From Chersky-840 sp963811775 (GTDB lineage: Bacteria; Actinomycetota; Acidimicrobiia; Acidimicrobiales; UBA8190): a stretch of DNA of 64,000 nucleotides. The position numbers and the translations under genes were made by a program. Positions 8,945 through 16,736 of the stretch are shown one piece after another (positions within the stretch are counted from its first letter, which is position 1; each line of letters opens with the position of its first letter). Location of the stretch: assembly GCA_963811775.1 (NCBI GenBank), contig CAWESO010000006.1, forward strand, positions 114,699 to 178,698. The letters are read 5' to 3'. The notes below the pieces were generated by a model. The model was not told where the DNA came from and ran no database searches. It was given only the letters and a program-made list of their open reading frames with translations.

Positions 8945-9829
8945 TCAGTCGGCCCCGGGGGCGAAGTTGGGCCACAGGCCGAGGTCGAGCCCGGGGACGA
9001 GCCCGACCAGCTCGGCCACGTCGGGGGCGTAGAGGGCGACGAGGCGTCGGCGGGCGTCGGGCTCGAGAGCCACCTTCGGCCCGCGCGTCGGGCTCGAGGC
9101 CCGGCGCATCGACGGGGGCCGGTACCTGTCGTCGAGCCCCAAGAAGCGATACGTGCGGGCCAGCTCCCCGGCGGGGTCGGCCACGCACCGCTCGTACTGG
9201 AGCACGAGGACGCGCCCCGCGTCGAAGGCACCGCCCCAGCGCCGCAGGGACGCGGCGTAGAAGCCGCGGCTCACCGACTCGGCCACCACCGTCCCGATGT
9301 GCGATCCCGGGACGAGGTTGTTGTGGGTGAGCCCCGACACGAAGCGCTCGACGGGGTCACGCACGATGACGAGCAGTCGCGCCTCGGGGGCGGCCTGCTC
9401 GAGCAGCGGTGGCACCCAGGACTGGTAGACGTAGTCGGGGGTCCACTCCCCCGTCGCCTTGCCGGCCGGCCGGGGGAACCAGCGGTGGTACGCCTGGATC
9501 TGCTCGGGGCCGAATCCGAGCGTGGCGTAGCGGCCGAAGTAGTGGCGCTCCTTGTGCACCGCGGCGTGGTGCGAGACGTCGGGGTGGGCGGCGATGAGCT
9601 CGAACCACCACGTGGTCCCGGCCTTCTGCACGCCGATGCCCACGAAGTCGGGCGGCCCCGGTTCCTCGCCCGGCCCCGGGGTCGGCGGCACGTGCCCGTA
9701 GCCGGCCTCCCACGGGGCGAAGGGGCCCACGCGGCGCCGGACGGCTTCGCGCACGGCGCGGGGCAGGACCTTGCGCAGTCCGTCGGGGGCCCGGTACAGC
9801 GCGTTCCCGAGCGCTGAGCGGAGGGCCAC
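8945..9829 (-). CDS. PAPS-dependent sulfotransferase
   Basis: FVGIGVQKAGTTWW is the 5'-phosphosulfate loop and LVIVRDPVERFVSGLTH is the 3'-phosphate-binding region of the sulfotransferase superfamily. It sulfates an unknown acceptor, most likely a glycan given the neighbours. The frame is open to 9940, but a longer start would overlap the divergent leader ORF at 9893. The GTG at 9829 (VALRSALGNALYRAP) keeps all recognisable sequence. Start confidence is low. It differs from the GMHRSGTS-type sulfotransferases elsewhere in the window. Confidence 0.85.
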   Translation of the reverse strand: MALRSALGNALYRAPDGLRKVLPRAVREAVRRRVGPFAPWEAGYGHVPPTPGPGEEPGPPDFVGIGVQKAGTTWWFELIAAHPDVSHHAAVHKERHYFGRYATLGFGPEQIQAYHRWFPRPAGKATGEWTPDYVYQSWVPPLLEQAAPEARLLVIVRDPVERFVSGLTHNNLVPGSHIGTVVAESVSRGFYAASLRRWGGAFDAGRVLVLQYERCVADPAGELARTYRFLGLDDRYRPPSMRRASSPTRGPKVALEPDARRRLVALYAPDVAELVGLVPGLDLGLWPNFAPGAD

Positions 9830-9880
9830 GTGGTCAGGCTGCCACAGTGAGATGTTTTCCGACAACCGTTCGGTCTTGCC

Positions 9881-9886
9881 TATGGT
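9881..9886 (+). promoter_or_regulatory. Candidate -10 box TATGGT
   Basis: TATGGT lies six bases before the GTG of the leader ORF at 9893, the spacing expected for a leaderless transcript. No convincing -35 box is visible. Confidence 0.4.
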
Positions 9887-9892
9887 TGTGGC

Positions 9893-9949
9893 GTGTCCCG
9901 GGCGCGCCGGCAGGATCCCGACGACGCCACGGCGACGCACGGCCCGTGA
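9893..9949 (+). CDS. Putative 18-codon leader ORF coupled to the next gene
   Basis: GTG at 9893 opens an 18-residue frame (VSRARRQDPDDATATHGP) that stops at the TGA 9947-9949. That stop overlaps the GTG start at 9946 of the following glycosyltransferase (GTGA). It sits six bases after a TATGGT box, so the mRNA may begin at its start codon. The coding evidence is only positional; the role would be translational coupling of the downstream gene. Similar arrangements occur at 12004, 38534, 48359 and 59542. Confidence 0.4.
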   Translation: MSRARRQDPDDATATHGP

Positions 9950-10755
9950 TCTACGTCGCCACCGTGCACGTCGCCTCGGCCCGCTGGATCGATCTCCAAC
10001 TGGCCTTTCTCCGTCGGAACCTGCACGAGCCGTTCAAGGTCTACGCCAACCTGCAGGACGTGCCCGGGGGGCACGAGGAGAAGTTCGACCGGGTCTTCGA
10101 CGTGCTCGGCGACCATCCGGGGAAGCTCAACCTCCTGGCCGGGGAGATCGCGCTCGACGCCGCCCCCGACGACATCATCTTCTTCCTCGACGGGGACGCC
10201 TTCCCCATCGCCGACCCGGGGCCGAGCGTGCGCCGGGGTCTCGAGACCTCGGCCTTGGTGGCGGTGCGCCGGGACGAGAACGACACCGACCGCCAACCCC
10301 ACCCGTCGTTCTCCGCGGTGCGGGTCCGGGACTGGGAGCGCCTGCACGGTGACTGGTCACCGGGGTATGCGTGGCAGACCTCGGCCGGCACGCCCACCAC
10401 CGACGTGGGCGGCAACCTCCTGCGTGCGCTCGAGCACGCCGGGGACCCGTGGACGCCGCTGCTGCGGAGCAACCGGGTCAACCTCCACCCGCTGTGGTTC
10501 GGGGTGTACGGCGGGATCGTCTACCACCACGGTGCGGGCTTCCGCTGGGCCGTGGGGCGCGTCGACCTCGTGAACCCCCCCAAGCTGACGACGCGGGCCA
10601 AGCACGTCCCGGGCCTCGGGCGCATCCTGCGCCGCCGGAACCGGGCCCGGGCCCAGCGGTTCCACGCCGAGACCGCGGCCGTGGCCGAGCGGCTCAGTGA
10701 CGACGTCTACCGGCGCATCGAGCGGGACCCCGACTTCTACCGGGAGCTGATCTGA
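9946..10755 (+). CDS. GT-A-like glycosyltransferase
   Basis: 269 residues from GTG 9946. IYVATVHVASARWIDLQLAF and DDIIFFLDGDAFPI give a nucleotide-binding strand and a DGD metal motif, as in GT-A enzymes. The frame is open upstream to 9847, but the GTGA overlap with the short ORF at 9893 and the first conserved strand favour 9946. The family assignment is by motif only. It is followed after zero bases by the propeller gene at 10756, so the two are probably co-transcribed. Confidence 0.7.
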   Translation: MIYVATVHVASARWIDLQLAFLRRNLHEPFKVYANLQDVPGGHEEKFDRVFDVLGDHPGKLNLLAGEIALDAAPDDIIFFLDGDAFPIADPGPSVRRGLETSALVAVRRDENDTDRQPHPSFSAVRVRDWERLHGDWSPGYAWQTSAGTPTTDVGGNLLRALEHAGDPWTPLLRSNRVNLHPLWFGVYGGIVYHHGAGFRWAVGRVDLVNPPKLTTRAKHVPGLGRILRRRNRARAQRFHAETAAVAERLSDDVYRRIERDPDFYRELI

Positions 10756-11904
10756 GTGGGCCGCTCGGACGCGAACGCGGACGTGCCGACGCCGGACACG
10801 GCGCCCCCGGAAACGGCGGTGGCCGAGCCGATGCGCCTGCTGTGGCGGCGGATGGCGCTGCTCGCGATCGTCGGCGTCGTCGGGGCCGGCGCGGCGCTGT
10901 CCTACCTGGCGCTGCGCCCGGCCCACGCGCACTCGAACAAGGTGAGCCCGAACGTGGCGCTGGCGGTGTCGTGCCCGACGGCACGGTTCTGTGTGGCCGT
11001 CGACGACCAGGGTCGGGCCGTCACCTTCTCCGACGGCGTGTGGTCGGCACCGCGCTCCCTCGTCGACACCGGGCTCAACGCCGTGTCGTGCCCGACCCCG
11101 CGCTTCTGCGTGGCCGTCGCCGTCAACGGTGACGTGCTCACCATGCGAGGGTCGCGGTGGTCCTCCCCCCTGTCGATCGACGCCAAGAGCGCGGGGGAGA
11201 CCGACAGCTTCGGGACGAGCGGCCTGAGCACGGTGTCGTGCGCCTCCCCGACCTTCTGCATGGCCGGCGACGTCCTCGGCCGGGTGTCGTCCTTCGACGG
11301 GACCAGATGGAGGCGACCGCGCCGGCTCGAGCCCACGGACCTCTACCTGAGCGACCGCCACGACGGGACGGTCGGGATCTCGGGCCTGTCGTGCGCGGCA
11401 CCGACCTCGTGCATGGCGGTCACCGTGGCCGGGAACGCGACGGGCTTCGACGGCAAGGACTGGTCGAGCCCCGTCGCCCTCGTGCCGGCCAAGGTCGTGG
11501 GCCTCGACCGGTATCTCGACCATTCCGCCCTCGGCGCGGTGTCGTGTGCCACCCCCGCGTTCTGCGCCGCGGTCGATCCCGGGGGCGACGTGCTCACCTT
11601 CGACTCCGGGTCGTGGTCGGCGCCGGTCGCGGTGGACCCGCAGAGTGCGACCACCGGCGACGGGGACGGGCTCACCGCCATCTCGTGCCCGACGGCGAGC
11701 TTCTGCGCCGCCGTGGACGGGCGGGGCGCGGCCCGCACCGACCACGACGGGACGTGGTCCGGCCCCGCCTCGATCGAACCCTCCCTGGGTCTGACGAGCG
11801 TGTCGTGCCCGACGGCGAGCTTCTGCGTCGCCCTCGACGACCTCGGCCGGGCGGCGACCTACGACGGGCAGGTGTGGAGCGCCCCGCAGGACATCGACCG
11901 GTGA
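10756..11904 (+). CDS. Membrane-anchored seven-repeat propeller-like protein
   Basis: 382 residues: a short cytoplasmic N terminus, one transmembrane helix (about residues 33-52), then an exported domain made of seven repeats. Each repeat carries a C-x5-C pair (Cys 73/79, 112/118, 162/168, 213/219, 264/270, 311/317, 351/357). Most repeats run S-C-P-T-x-x-F-C-x-A-V-D, a Gly, a Phe/Tyr-Asp-Gly turn and W-S-x-P. Seven such units fit a seven-bladed beta-propeller with one possible disulfide per blade. The function is unknown; carbohydrate or peptidoglycan binding on the outside is plausible. The GTG start directly follows the upstream stop. Confidence 0.8.
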   Translation: MGRSDANADVPTPDTAPPETAVAEPMRLLWRRMALLAIVGVVGAGAALSYLALRPAHAHSNKVSPNVALAVSCPTARFCVAVDDQGRAVTFSDGVWSAPRSLVDTGLNAVSCPTPRFCVAVAVNGDVLTMRGSRWSSPLSIDAKSAGETDSFGTSGLSTVSCASPTFCMAGDVLGRVSSFDGTRWRRPRRLEPTDLYLSDRHDGTVGISGLSCAAPTSCMAVTVAGNATGFDGKDWSSPVALVPAKVVGLDRYLDHSALGAVSCATPAFCAAVDPGGDVLTFDSGSWSAPVAVDPQSATTGDGDGLTAISCPTASFCAAVDGRGAARTDHDGTWSGPASIEPSLGLTSVSCPTASFCVALDDLGRAATYDGQVWSAPQDIDR

Positions 11905-11987
11905 CCGACGGGCCGGCCGGGCCGCCCCCATCGGCGCCGTGCCCACGTTCCCCAGAATTTGACGGTGGGGACGGCGGGGTGGCTTTG

Positions 11988-11993
11988 TAGCAT
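11988..11993 (+). promoter_or_regulatory. Candidate -10 box TAGCAT for the heptose operon
   Basis: TAGCAT lies ten bases before ATG 12004 in the gap between the propeller gene and the SIS isomerase. A TTGACG at 11959-11964 is 23 bases further upstream, too far for a standard sigma-70 spacing, so the -35 is unresolved. Confidence 0.35.
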
Positions 11994-12003
11994 TGTGAGG
12001 GCG

Positions 12004-12066
12004 ATGAGCCATTCCCCCTGCAGGCCGGGCCGGCGCCGGGTCGGCCCCGGCGGGGCGGCGCGATGA
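12004..12066 (+). CDS. Putative 20-codon leader ORF of the heptose operon
   Basis: ATG 12004 opens a 20-residue Arg/Gly-rich frame starting MSHSPCRPGRRR. Its TGA at 12064-12066 overlaps the ATG 12063 of the SIS isomerase (ATGA). There is no Shine-Dalgarno sequence in front of either start, so ribosomes may load on the 5' end and re-initiate. Support is positional only. Confidence 0.38.
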   Translation: MSHSPCRPGRRRVGPGGAAR

Positions 12067-12659
12067 CCTTCAGCCAGGCGTTTCTCGCCGAATCGATCGA
12101 CATCCTGGGGGCGATCGACCCGGCCGCGCTCGAAGCGTGCGCCTCGGGCCTGGCCGAGGTGCGTGACCGGGGCGGACGCCTGTTCATCCTCGGTGTGGGC
12201 GGTTCGGCCGGGCACGCCTCGCACGCCGTCAACGACTTCCGCAAGCTGTGCGACTTCGAGGCCTACGCCCCGACCGACAACGTGAGCGAGCTCACGGCCC
12301 GGACCAACGACGAGGGCTGGGACACGACCTTCGTGGCCTGGCTGCGCGGGTCGCGCCTCGAAGGGCGCGACGGGGTGCTCGTGTTCTCCGTCGGGGGCGG
12401 GAGCGCCGAGCGCCAGGTGTCGGTCAACCTGGTGCGGGCCCTCGAGCTGGCCGTCGAGCGGGGCGCGTCGATCTTCGGGATCGTGGGGCGCGACGGCGGC
12501 TACACCGCCACGGTGGCCTCGGCCTGCGTCGTCGTCCCCCCCACCTACCCCGACCGCGTCACCCCGCACACCGAGGGACTGTGCGCCGTGCTCTGGCACC
12601 TCCTCGTGAGCCACCCCGCCCTGGCCGCCCACAGCACGAAGTGGGAAGGCCTCGGGTGA
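12063..12659 (+). CDS. gmhA: SIS-domain phosphoheptose isomerase
   Basis: 198 residues. LFILGVGGSAGHASHAVNDFRK is the SIS phospho-sugar loop, VLVFSVGGGSAERQVSVN the second substrate loop, and HTEG near the end supplies active-site residues. GmhA converts sedoheptulose 7-phosphate to D-glycero-D-manno-heptose 7-phosphate. The assignment rests on the SIS fold plus its neighbours: a GmhB-type phosphatase, HddA-type kinase and HddC-type nucleotidyltransferase in the same operon. Alone, the sequence could be another SIS isomerase. Its stop overlaps the next start by GTGA. Confidence 0.85.
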   Translation: MTFSQAFLAESIDILGAIDPAALEACASGLAEVRDRGGRLFILGVGGSAGHASHAVNDFRKLCDFEAYAPTDNVSELTARTNDEGWDTTFVAWLRGSRLEGRDGVLVFSVGGGSAERQVSVNLVRALELAVERGASIFGIVGRDGGYTATVASACVVVPPTYPDRVTPHTEGLCAVLWHLLVSHPALAAHSTKWEGLG

Positions 12660-13648
12660 GCGTTCCCGCCCTCACGGGCCCCGGCACCCGCTACTGCATC
12701 GTGGGTGGGGCGGGCTTCATCGGGAGCCACTTCGTGGACCGGCTGCTCTGCGACGACGCCGTGGCGGCGGTGACGGTCTTCGACAACTTCTCGTCGGGCC
12801 GCGCCTGGCACCTCGAGCACCACCACGCCGATGCACGTCTGCACGTCGTCGAGGCCGACGTGCGCGATCTCGACGATCTGGTGAAGGCCATGGCCGGCAG
12901 CGACACCGTGATCCACCTGGCCTCGAACCCCGACATCGCCCGAGCCGCCACCGAGCCCGCCGTCGACTTCGACCAGGGCACGTTGCTCACCCACCACGTG
13001 GTGGAGGCAGCCCGGCTGACCGGCGTGGCCCTGGTGCTGTACGCGTCGGGAAGCGGGGTCTACGGCGACCTCGGCGACGTGGAGGCCACCGAGGACCACG
13101 GCCCCCTGGTGCCGGTGTCGACCTACGGCGCGAGCAAGCTGGCCGGGGAAGCGCTCATCGCGTCGTACTGCTTCATGTTCGACCTCAACGCCTGTGTGTT
13201 CCGGTTCGGGAACGTGGTCGGGCCCCGTCAGACCCACGGCGTGGGGTACGACTTCGTCCGCCGCCTGCTCGAGGACCCCACCGAGCTCCACATCCTCGGC
13301 GACGGCCGGCAGAGCAAGTCGTACGTGCACGTGTCGGACATCGTCGACGCCGTCCTCCTCGCAGCGCGCCGCGCCCCGCGCCCGTTCCGGGCCTTCAACG
13401 TCGCCACCGGTGACTACATCACCGTGGCCGAGATCGCTGAGCTCGCCGTCGAGGTGCTCGGCTTGGAGGGGACCACCTTCCGGTACTCGGGCGGCGACCG
13501 CGGTTGGAAGGGCGACGTGCCCGTGGTGCGGATCAACACGGATCGGATCCGCGCCCTGGGGTGGGCCAACGCCATGTCCTCGCGCCAAGCCCTCGCCGCG
13601 TCGCTGCGGTCGATGCTGGGCGACGCCAAGTCCGGGCGCCTCACGTGA
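12656..13648 (+). CDS. NAD-dependent sugar epimerase/dehydratase (SDR family)
   Basis: 330 residues from GTG 12656. YCIVGGAGFIGSHF is the Rossmann nucleotide loop, VIHLASNPDI follows, YASGSGVYG supplies the catalytic serine and STYGASKLAGE the Tyr-x-x-x-Lys pair. It is an extended SDR acting on a nucleotide sugar. Within a heptose operon it could modify the activated heptose (epimerisation or 4,6-dehydration), which is inference. Overlaps of GTGA type couple it to the genes on both sides. Confidence 0.87.
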   Translation: MSVPALTGPGTRYCIVGGAGFIGSHFVDRLLCDDAVAAVTVFDNFSSGRAWHLEHHHADARLHVVEADVRDLDDLVKAMAGSDTVIHLASNPDIARAATEPAVDFDQGTLLTHHVVEAARLTGVALVLYASGSGVYGDLGDVEATEDHGPLVPVSTYGASKLAGEALIASYCFMFDLNACVFRFGNVVGPRQTHGVGYDFVRRLLEDPTELHILGDGRQSKSYVHVSDIVDAVLLAARRAPRPFRAFNVATGDYITVAEIAELAVEVLGLEGTTFRYSGGDRGWKGDVPVVRINTDRIRALGWANAMSSRQALAASLRSMLGDAKSGRLT

Positions 13649-14259
13649 CGACCTCGGCACGAGCGCCGCGCCGCGCCGTCTTCCTCGACCGCGACGGCGT
13701 GCTCAACGAGGCCGTGGTGCGCGACGGCAAGCCCTTCGCGCCGCGATCTCCCGACGAGCTCGTCGTGCTCCCCGGGGTGGCCGAGGCGTGCCGGCACCTG
13801 CGCGAGCTCGGTTTGGTGCTGGTGGTCGTGACCAACCAGCCCGACGTGGCGCGGGGGCTGCAGAGCGCGGCCGGGGTGGCGGCCATCAACGCGCTGCTGC
13901 GCCGCCAGGTGGCCGTGGACGCCGTCTACGTCTGCCACCACGACACCGCCGACGGGTGCGCGTGCCGCAAGCCGCAGCCCGGCATGCTCCTCGCTGCGGC
14001 CAGGGACCTCAACCTCGACCTCAATCAGAGCTTTATAGTCGGGGACCGATGGTCGGATATCGCCGCTGGTCAGGGGGCCGGGTGCGTCACCGTGTATGTA
14101 GACTACGGCTATCAGGAACAGGGGGCATTCGAGCCCGACCACGTGGTGCACAACCCGGTCGAAGCACTCGAGTGGGTCCTGATGACCGTGCGAGTGGAGG
14201 AGGGGGGCAGTGTCGGATCATCTTCCCTACGGCATCAAGATCTTCGCGGACGGAGCTGA
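13645..14259 (+). CDS. gmhB: HAD-family heptose bisphosphate phosphatase
   Basis: 204 residues. RAVFLDRDGVLNEAV has the DxD nucleophile motif, VVVTNQPDVARG the motif II region, and CHHDTADGCACRKPQPGM a C-x-H ... C-x-C zinc loop as in GmhB, with a short loop. FIVGDRWSDIAAG is motif IV. GmhB removes the C7 phosphate of heptose 1,7-bisphosphate. The C-terminal tail overlaps the start of the transaldolase gene by 50 bases, and a strong GGAGGAGGGG ribosome site for that gene lies inside this one. Confidence 0.87.
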   Translation: MTTSARAPRRAVFLDRDGVLNEAVVRDGKPFAPRSPDELVVLPGVAEACRHLRELGLVLVVVTNQPDVARGLQSAAGVAAINALLRRQVAVDAVYVCHHDTADGCACRKPQPGMLLAAARDLNLDLNQSFIVGDRWSDIAAGQGAGCVTVYVDYGYQEQGAFEPDHVVHNPVEALEWVLMTVRVEEGGSVGSSSLRHQDLRGRS

Positions 14260-14926
14260 CCTCGAGGCCATCCTCGAGCTCTCCCGCAACCCGGTGGTCT
14301 CGGGTTTCACGACCAATCCGTCGCTGATGCGGCGGGCCGGCGTCGAGGACTATCCCGGGTTCGCCCGCAAGGTCCTCGAGACCATCACCGACAGGCCCAT
14401 CTCCTTCGAGGTGCTGTGCGACGACTTCGCCGAGATGGGGGCCCAGGCGCGCGCCATCGCGTCGTGGGGGCCCAACGTCTTCGTGAAGATCCCCGTCACC
14501 AACACGCGCGGCGACAGCGCCGCCCCGCTCATCAGAGAGCTGTCGGCCGAGGGGTTGCACCTGAACGTGACCGCCATCTTGTCGGTGGACCAGGTGCGCA
14601 CCGTCGCCGACGCGTTGGCGGACTCCCCCGGTGCGGTGGTGTCGGTGTTCGCGGGGCGCATCGCGGATACCGGGCGCGACCCCGTCCCCATCATGGCCGA
14701 GGCCCTGGCCATCCTCGCCCCCAACCCCGGGCTCGAGCTGCTGTGGGCGAGCCCGCGCGAGGTCCTGAACGTGGCCCAGGCCGCCGCGGTGGGCTGCCAC
14801 ATCATCACCGTGACCGGCGACCTGATGGCCAAGCTCAAGAGCTTCGGGCGCGGGCTCGATGACGTGTCGCTCGACACGGTGCGCATGTTCCACGACGACG
14901 CACAGAGCGCGGGCTTCGCGCTGTGA
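14210..14926 (+). CDS. Transaldolase-family protein inside the heptose operon
   Basis: 238 residues, the short TalC/fructose-6-phosphate-aldolase size class. IFADGADLEAI, GFTTNPSLM, VFVKIPVTN (Schiff-base Lys 93) and VSVFAGRIADTG match the family in order. Transaldolases exchange dihydroxyacetone units between sugar phosphates and can supply or drain sedoheptulose 7-phosphate, the GmhA substrate. Its position between gmhB and the kinase suggests a dedicated precursor role. The GTG start at 14210 has a strong GGAGGAGGGG site near 14195-14204. Confidence 0.86.
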   Translation: MSDHLPYGIKIFADGADLEAILELSRNPVVSGFTTNPSLMRRAGVEDYPGFARKVLETITDRPISFEVLCDDFAEMGAQARAIASWGPNVFVKIPVTNTRGDSAAPLIRELSAEGLHLNVTAILSVDQVRTVADALADSPGAVVSVFAGRIADTGRDPVPIMAEALAILAPNPGLELLWASPREVLNVAQAAAVGCHIITVTGDLMAKLKSFGRGLDDVSLDTVRMFHDDAQSAGFAL

Positions 14927-15738
14927 GCCGACCGGGGATGGTCCCCCCCGAGGCGGCCGCCGGCCGTGACGAGTGGGACCGGCACTGGGCCCTCTACGGC
15001 GAGCCCGCCGAAGGGAACCCGGCCAACGCCTACCGCCACCGGCTCGTGCTCGGGCTGCTCGGGCACCCCGGCGCCGGAGATACCATCCTTGATATCGGCT
15101 CGGGCCAGGGCGAGTTCGCCCTCCTGCTGCACGAGAGGTTCCCCGACGCCGTGGTGGCCGGGATCGAGTACAGCGCCGAGGGGGTGGCACGGGCCCAGGC
15201 CGCGGCCCGCGCCGCCGGGGTGGGGATCGAGTTCGCGCAGCGGGACCTCCTCCACAGCGCCGAGGTGAGCCCGGCGTGGCGGGGCCGCGCCGCCTACGCC
15301 GTGTGCTCGGAGGTGCTCGAGCACGTCGACGACCCGGTCCTCCTCCTGCGCAACGCGTCGCAGTACCTGGCGCCGGGGTGCCGGCTCGTGGTCACCGTGC
15401 CGGGGGGGCCCCGCTCGGCCTTCGACCGCCACATCGGCCACCGCCAGCACTTCACCCCGGCCGGGCTGCGCCGGGTGCTCGAAGGGGCGGGATTCGACGT
15501 GGGTCGCGTGACCCGGGCCGGGTTCCCGTTCTTCAACCTCTACCGGCTGGCGGTGATCGCCCGCGGCCGGCGGCTGATCGCCGATCTCGAAGGCGCCCCG
15601 TCCGAGGGATCGGGCGGGGCCCAGGGCGCGGTCCTGGGGCTCTTCGACCGGGCCTTCCGCCTCAACCTGGCGTCGTCCCCCTTCGGATGGCAGATGGTGG
15701 CCGTGGCCACGCTGGCCGGCCCGGGGTCGGCCCCGTGA
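14923..15738 (+). CDS. SAM-dependent methyltransferase
   Basis: 271 residues. TILDIGSGQGEFALLL is the SAM-binding loop, VVAGIEYSAEG the acidic strand-2 end, and AYAVCSEVLEHVDDP the motif around the third strand, as in class I enzymes. It probably O-methylates the heptose or the glycan built from it. GTGA overlaps link it to the transaldolase and to the kinase. Confidence 0.85.
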   Translation: MSRPGMVPPEAAAGRDEWDRHWALYGEPAEGNPANAYRHRLVLGLLGHPGAGDTILDIGSGQGEFALLLHERFPDAVVAGIEYSAEGVARAQAAARAAGVGIEFAQRDLLHSAEVSPAWRGRAAYAVCSEVLEHVDDPVLLLRNASQYLAPGCRLVVTVPGGPRSAFDRHIGHRQHFTPAGLRRVLEGAGFDVGRVTRAGFPFFNLYRLAVIARGRRLIADLEGAPSEGSGGAQGAVLGLFDRAFRLNLASSPFGWQMVAVATLAGPGSAP

Positions 15739-16715
15739 TCATCTCCCGCACGCCGCTGCGCATCACGCTGGGCGGGGGGGGCACCGACCTGCCCTCGTAC
15801 TACGAGCAGCACGGCGGCTTCGTGATCTCCGCCGCGATCAACCGCTACATCTTCATCGCCATCAACCGCACCTTCGGCGACGACTACTTCCTCAAGTACT
15901 CCGAGCTCGAGCGGGTGGCGAGCGTCGACGACATCGAGCACCCCATCATCCGCGAAGCGCTGCGCCTCCACCCCATCGGCCCGTCGATCGAGCTCGTCAG
16001 CGTGGCCGACATCCCGGCGGGCACCGGTCTCGGTTCGTCGGGATCGTTCACCGCGGGGCTCTTGCGGGCCCTGTACGCCTTCAAGCGCGAGCACGTCACC
16101 GCGGCCAACCTGGCCGAAGAGGCGTGTCGGATAGAGATCGACGTGCTCGACCGCCCCGTGGGCAAGCAGGACCAGTACATCGCGTCGTTCGGCGGGCTCA
16201 CCTGTCTCGACATCGAGCCCAGCGGCCAGGTGAACGTCTCGCCCCTGCTCGTGTCCAACGAGACGCTGCGCGACCTCGAAGAGCACCTGTGCATGTTCTT
16301 CACCCATTACTCTCGGCCCGCCGACATGGTCCTGGCCGAGCAGCGCAGCAAGTCGCAGAGCGGGGACCGCGACATGGTGGAGAGCCTGCACTTCGTGAAG
16401 GAGAACGGGCTGGCGGTGAAGGCGGCGCTGGAGCAGGGCGACACCACCAAGTTCGCCACGCTCATGGACGAGCACTGGCGCCGCAAGCGCCAACGCTCGA
16501 CGCTCATGTCCAACGACCGGATCGACCGGTCCTACGAGATCGCCATGAACAGCGGCGCCCTGGGCGGCAAGCTCGTGGGCGCGGGGTCGGGCGGGTTCCT
16601 GCTCTTCTACGCCAAGGACCTCGACTCCCTGCGCGCGGCCATGGGCCGCGAGGGCTTGAGCGAGGTGCGCTTCGTATTCGACTTCGACGGGTCGTCGCTG
16701 CTCGTGCGGGACTGA
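15735..16715 (+). CDS. hddA: GHMP-family heptose 7-phosphate kinase
   Basis: 326 residues from a GTG overlapping the upstream stop. ISRTPLRITLGGGGTDLP is the N-terminal GHMP motif, IPAGTGLGSSGSFTAGLL the ATP-binding motif 2, and GKLVGAGSGGFLLFY the C-terminal motif 3. The early GGGGTD and the R-P-V-G-K-Q-D-Q-Y segment are typical of D-glycero-D-manno-heptose 7-phosphate kinases. The product would be the 1,7-bisphosphate handed to the HAD phosphatase. Confidence 0.87.
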   Translation: MIISRTPLRITLGGGGTDLPSYYEQHGGFVISAAINRYIFIAINRTFGDDYFLKYSELERVASVDDIEHPIIREALRLHPIGPSIELVSVADIPAGTGLGSSGSFTAGLLRALYAFKREHVTAANLAEEACRIEIDVLDRPVGKQDQYIASFGGLTCLDIEPSGQVNVSPLLVSNETLRDLEEHLCMFFTHYSRPADMVLAEQRSKSQSGDRDMVESLHFVKENGLAVKAALEQGDTTKFATLMDEHWRRKRQRSTLMSNDRIDRSYEIAMNSGALGGKLVGAGSGGFLLFYAKDLDSLRAAMGREGLSEVRFVFDFDGSSLLVRD

Positions 16716-16736
16716 CCCGGGCCGGGGCTGATCGGC

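Noticed and set aside
11959..11993. TTGACG-N23-TAGCAT as a standard sigma-70 promoter
   Set aside because: The spacer is 23 bases, outside the usual 16-19; the same holds for TTGACG and TACACT at 54570-54605. Only the -10 boxes are reported.
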